From a bacterium (lineage in GTDB: Bacteria > Desulfobacterota > Deferrisomatia > Deferrisomatales > BM512), in NCBI GenBank assembly GCA_009724975.1, contig SRXB01000076.1, forward strand, positions 1 to 8,318: DNA of 8,318 nt, in the 5' to 3' direction. Below the pieces are notes generated by a model that had not been told where the DNA came from, searched no databases, and worked only from the letters and a program-made list of their open reading frames with translations. The position numbers and the translations under genes were made by a program. Below are positions 5,433-8,318 of the stretch, in pieces (the first letter of the stretch is position 1; every line of letters starts with the position of its first letter).

Positions 5433-6716
5433 ATGGCCGACCTCAAGCAGATGTACCGCACCGTTATGGACGACAACTTTCCCGAAACCATGACAATTAC
5501 CTTCGGCGACCAGAAGCTCGAATACAAAAAGAAGGCGTGGAAGCTCCCCGAGAGCGACGGCACGCTGGTGGAGAAGGGTCTTCGCTACGGCGAGAACCCC
5601 GGGCAGGAGGCGGCACTCTACGAGCTCTCCGGCGGCAACCTCCTCCTCGGCGGGTGCAAATTCATAACCCCGGGCAGGGGCATGGTCTCCTCCCTCACCG
5701 AAAGCCAGATGGTCCAGGCGGGCAAACACCCGGGCAAGACCAACCTCACCGACGTCGACAACGGCCTCAACATCCTCAAATACCTCATGGACCGCCCCTG
5801 CGCGGTAATCCTAAAGCACAACAACCCCTGCGGCGCCGCCCAGGACGACTCCCTTGAAAAGGCCTACCGCCGCGCCGACCGCGCCGACCGCATAGCCGCC
5901 TTCGGCGGGGCGCTGGTGGTGAACAGGGCTCTGGACAAGGCCACCGCCGAGGCGGTGAGCAAAAACTACCTCGAAGTCGTCGCCGCCCCCGATTACGAAG
6001 AGGGCGCGCTTGAGATACTCACCAAAAAGAAAGACCTCCGCATCCTCCAGATTCCGGGGATAGAGAACCTCGCCTCCTACCGCAGCGAGCGCTTCGTCGA
6101 GTTCAAGTCGCTGGTGGACGGCGGCATCATCGTCCAGCAGTCCCCCCTCAACGCCGTCACCAGGGTCGAGGACTTCAAGCCCGCCGTAGCAAACTACAAG
6201 GGCGAGGAATACAAGGTAGAAAAAGCCCCCACCAAGGCCGAGCTTGAAAATCTCCTCTTCGGCTGGTGCGTCGAGCAGGGCATAACCTCCAACTCCGTCA
6301 TCTACGTCAAGGATTTTTGCACCGTAGGCATAGGCACCGGCGAGCAGGACCGCGTGGGCGTGGCGGAAATCGCAGTTTTCAAGGCCTACACCAAACACTC
6401 CGACCTCATCTGCTTTGACCGCTACGGAATGCCCATAAAGGACTTCGAGCTTTTAGTCCTTCGCGGCGAGCGTGACGGCGCGCTCCTTGACGAGATGCGC
6501 ATGGAAACCCTAAGGGCCAAGGGCGGGCTCATAGGCTCGGGGATGATCTCCGACGCCTTCTTCCCCTTCCGCGACGGCGTCGACGTTGGGCTTCGCGAGG
6601 GCGTAACCGCGGTCTGCCAGCCCGGCGGCTCGGCGCGCGATTTTGAAGTGATAGAAGCGGTCAACCAGGCGAAGGCCACCATGGTCTTCACGGGACAGCG
6701 CTGCTTCAAGCATTAA
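5433..6716 (+). CDS. purH: Stand-alone AICAR transformylase (PurH C-terminal domain only)
   Basis: It catalyses formylation of AICAR to FAICAR with 10-formyl-tetrahydrofolate, the penultimate step of IMP synthesis. The 427 residues cover only the AICARFT half of PurH: RYGENPGQEAALY (51-63), the catalytic lysine-histidine pair K128-H129 in LKHNNPCG, AAFGGALVVN (155-164), SDAFFPFRDGVD (373-384), CQPGGSARD (395-403), and a C-terminal FTGQRCFKH like the end of canonical PurH. The MGS-like IMP cyclohydrolase domain is absent, so ring closure must come from another protein. Between the FKA helix (316-318) and SDAFFPF there are about 54 residues, where E. coli PurH (recalled) has roughly a dozen, so this form carries an insertion. 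The first 45 residues replace the cyclohydrolase with a short cap. The ATG has a good Shine-Dalgarno. A tandem activase gene follows by 16 bases on the same strand. Databases may label such proteins IMP cyclohydrolase, which the domain content contradicts. Confidence 0.92.
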   Translation: MADLKQMYRTVMDDNFPETMTITFGDQKLEYKKKAWKLPESDGTLVEKGLRYGENPGQEAALYELSGGNLLLGGCKFITPGRGMVSSLTESQMVQAGKHPGKTNLTDVDNGLNILKYLMDRPCAVILKHNNPCGAAQDDSLEKAYRRADRADRIAAFGGALVVNRALDKATAEAVSKNYLEVVAAPDYEEGALEILTKKKDLRILQIPGIENLASYRSERFVEFKSLVDGGIIVQQSPLNAVTRVEDFKPAVANYKGEEYKVEKAPTKAELENLLFGWCVEQGITSNSVIYVKDFCTVGIGTGEQDRVGVAEIAVFKAYTKHSDLICFDRYGMPIKDFELLVLRGERDGALLDEMRMETLRAKGGLIGSGMISDAFFPFRDGVDVGLREGVTAVCQPGGSARDFEVIEAVNQAKATMVFTGQRCFKH

Positions 6717-6732
6717 AAGAGAGGTTTTAGGT

Positions 6733-8318
6733 TTGTCCCTCTTCGTAGCTTGCGATCTGGGGACGGTGTTCATAAAGGCGGCGGTCGCTTCCGGCGACGT
6801 CGCCTTTTCGCCTTCTTCCACACGCCTTCGTCCCGTTTCCGGAGATTTTGGCGGTTTGCGCGTTTTCGCCGCCCCGCCCGCGAGGGTCCAGGGTTCGCCG
6901 ATGGGCGCGCTCAAGGCTCTTTTGCACTCACTGCGGGCCGAAACCGGCGGCGGCTTCACCCTCGCCCTCACCGGAACAGGCGCCGGACCAATAGCAAAAT
7001 CCATCGGCGCGCTTTACATACCTCCTCCCAAGGCCCTCTCCAAAGGAATAGGAGCGCTTCACCCCGAGGCGGTGGGCGTGGTTGAAATCGGGGGCGAAAA
7101 ATCGCGCTTTCTCGCCGTGGAGACGGAAAAAGGCGAAACCTATATCACCGATTACGACTCCAACGGCGATTGCGCCGCCGGAACGGGAAGTTTCATAGAG
7201 CAGCAGGCCGCGAGGCTCCTTTTCGACAACGAAAAGGTCGGGGAGATTGCCCAAAAGGCCTCCACCGCCTCCAAAATCGCCGGTCGCTGCTCGGTTTTCG
7301 CAAAATCCGACATGATTCATGCCCAGCAAAAAGGCGCGACCCCGCCGCAGATACTAAAAGGCCTTTGCGAGGCGGTCGCCCGAAACTGCAAGGCCTCGGT
7401 AATAAAATCCAGAAAGATAAAGGGGCCGGTCGTCTTCACCGGCGGCCTCTCCCACAACGCAGCCGTCGCCGAATCGCTCAAGAAACTGGCGGGGCTCGAT
7501 TTGACGCCCTCCTCCGAGCCGCTTGACGCTTCGGCCATCGGCGCGGCCCTTATTTTGGCCAAAAGCGGCGGCAAGCCATTCGATTTTTCGGCCCTTTTGG
7601 ACGATGGCGAGCAGCTCTTCCCCTCCTGGCCACCGCTTACTATGGAAAAAGTGCGCGTAATCGCCCCGAATAAGGCGGTTATCCCCGAAAGTGGCGAAAT
7701 AAGGGGCTATCTTGGGGTTGACATAGGCTCTGTTTCAACAAACCTGGTCCTCGTCGGCGAAGAGGGCGAACTTATCCACGAAATCTACCTTCGCACCCTC
7801 GCCCGCCCCGTGGAGGCGGTTAAAAAGGGGCTCGACGAGATCGAAACGCTTTTCGGGGAGCGCCTAAAAGTGCTGGGAGTCGGCACAACCGGCTCGGGCA
7901 GGGAGCTTATCGGCGAGCTTTTGGGTGCCGACACCGTCAACGACGAGATTACCGCCCACAAGACCGGCGCTTTCGAGGTGGCGGTACGCCATTCCATCGC
8001 ATCCGTCGATACCATCTTCGAGATAGGCGGGCAGGATTCCAAATACATCTCGCTAAAAGACGGCGTGGTGGTCGATTTCGCCATGAACGAGGCTTGCGCC
8101 GCAGGAACAGGCTCCTTTCTGGACGAGCAGGCCCAGAAACTCGGAGTTAATATTGTAGGAGAGTTCGCCGACCTCGCCTTTTCGGCCAAAGCGCCCACGC
8201 GCCTGGGCGAGCGCTGCACCGTCTACATCGAAAAGGACGTTTCCGCCTCCCTCGCGCTCGGCGCGGCGAAAAACGACGTGATAGCGGGTCTTTCCTACTC
8301 GGTGGCGCAAAATTACCT
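6733..8318 (+). CDS. Tandem-domain BadF/BadG/BcrA/BcrD-type CoA-enzyme activase, 3' end cut
   Basis: An open frame of 528 codons runs off the right edge. It belongs to the ASKHA-fold activases that hydrolyse ATP to push one electron from a [4Fe-4S] cluster into 2-hydroxyacyl-CoA dehydratase or benzoyl-CoA reductase-type enzymes. Two domains are in tandem. Domain 1 (about 1-280) has DLGTVFIKAAV (8-18), EIGGEKSRF (118-126), CAAGTGSF (C147) and RCSVF (C186). Domain 2 (about 325-528+) has DIGSVSTNLVL (330-340), NDEITAH (403-409), EIGGQDSKY (430-438), CAAGTGSF (C455) and RCTVY (C495). Each domain keeps both cysteines that in dimeric activators jointly hold one cluster, so one chain could form a pseudo-dimer. 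Proteins with this start are usually 1000-1500 residues with further activase/dehydratase-like domains; that part is outside the window. The start is the TTG at 6733, with GAGAGG eight bases upstream, placing the first nucleotide-binding strand at residues 3-9. The target enzyme is unknown. Confidence 0.88.
   Translation, partial: MSLFVACDLGTVFIKAAVASGDVAFSPSSTRLRPVSGDFGGLRVFAAPPARVQGSPMGALKALLHSLRAETGGGFTLALTGTGAGPIAKSIGALYIPPPKALSKGIGALHPEAVGVVEIGGEKSRFLAVETEKGETYITDYDSNGDCAAGTGSFIEQQAARLLFDNEKVGEIAQKASTASKIAGRCSVFAKSDMIHAQQKGATPPQILKGLCEAVARNCKASVIKSRKIKGPVVFTGGLSHNAAVAESLKKLAGLDLTPSSEPLDASAIGAALILAKSGGKPFDFSALLDDGEQLFPSWPPLTMEKVRVIAPNKAVIPESGEIRGYLGVDIGSVSTNLVLVGEEGELIHEIYLRTLARPVEAVKKGLDEIETLFGERLKVLGVGTTGSGRELIGELLGADTVNDEITAHKTGAFEVAVRHSIASVDTIFEIGGQDSKYISLKDGVVVDFAMNEACAAGTGSFLDEQAQKLGVNIVGEFADLAFSAKAPTRLGERCTVYIEKDVSASLALGAAKNDVIAGLSYSVAQNY

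Noticed and set aside
5811..6398. A 195-codon minus-strand open frame opposite the AICAR transformylase
   Set aside because: Glycine/valine-rich shadow with no motifs. The opposite strand has intact catalytic motifs.
6510..7329. Minus-strand and alternate-frame open frames across the transformylase end and the activase start
   Set aside because: The plus frame from the TTG at 6733 encodes uninterrupted activase motifs, which explains this region; the others are shadows.

Overview
The window (about 60% G+C, strong G/C preference at third codon positions) is densely coding and looks chromosomal. Gene content and protein style suggest an anaerobic bacterium of the former Deltaproteobacteria (Desulfobacterota, possibly a Geobacter or Desulfuromonas relative). 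The supporting features are HypA/HypB nickel maturation factors, an N-terminally extended HflX, a short MetE/UroD-type methyltransferase, an AICAR transformylase lacking the IMP cyclohydrolase domain, and a tandem BadF/BcrA-type activase. This placement is an inference from protein families and was not tested by any search. Five of the nine genes appear to start with GTG or TTG.

Layout: a divergent intergenic region (5309-5432) separates two transcription units. Leftward from it run seven tightly packed minus-strand genes: hypA, hypB, hflX, a YciA/BFIT-type acyl-CoA thioesterase, a MetE/UroD-superfamily methyltransferase, a PaaI-type hotdog thioesterase, and a secreted Sel1-repeat protein cut by the left edge. 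Spacings run from short overlaps to 28 bases, and several ribosome binding sites lie inside the preceding gene, so this is probably one operon with translational coupling. Rightward run a stand-alone AICAR transformylase and, 16 bases later, a large activase whose first 528 codons are in the window. The activase has two consecutive BcrAD/BadFG domains, starts at TTG and runs off the right edge.

Functionally the leftward unit mixes nickel-enzyme maturation (HypA delivers Ni, HypB is the metal-binding GTPase; hypC-F are not here), ribosome rescue or recycling (HflX), CoA-thioester housekeeping (two unrelated hotdog enzymes) and a probable methyl-transfer enzyme. The rightward unit pairs purine synthesis with an ATP-driven [4Fe-4S] electron activator. 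No single pathway ties all of them together.

No RNA genes, CRISPR arrays, insertion sequences, phage genes or convincing terminators were seen. The most interesting points are a JAMM/MPN-like HxH...D pattern in the HflX N-terminal extension, an asymmetric tandem activase (domain 1 keeps the Fe-S cysteines but has lost ATPase-motif residues), a hypB-hflX junction in one reading frame with a single stop codon, and the stand-alone AICAR transformylase with an internal insertion. I found no clear new multi-gene system.
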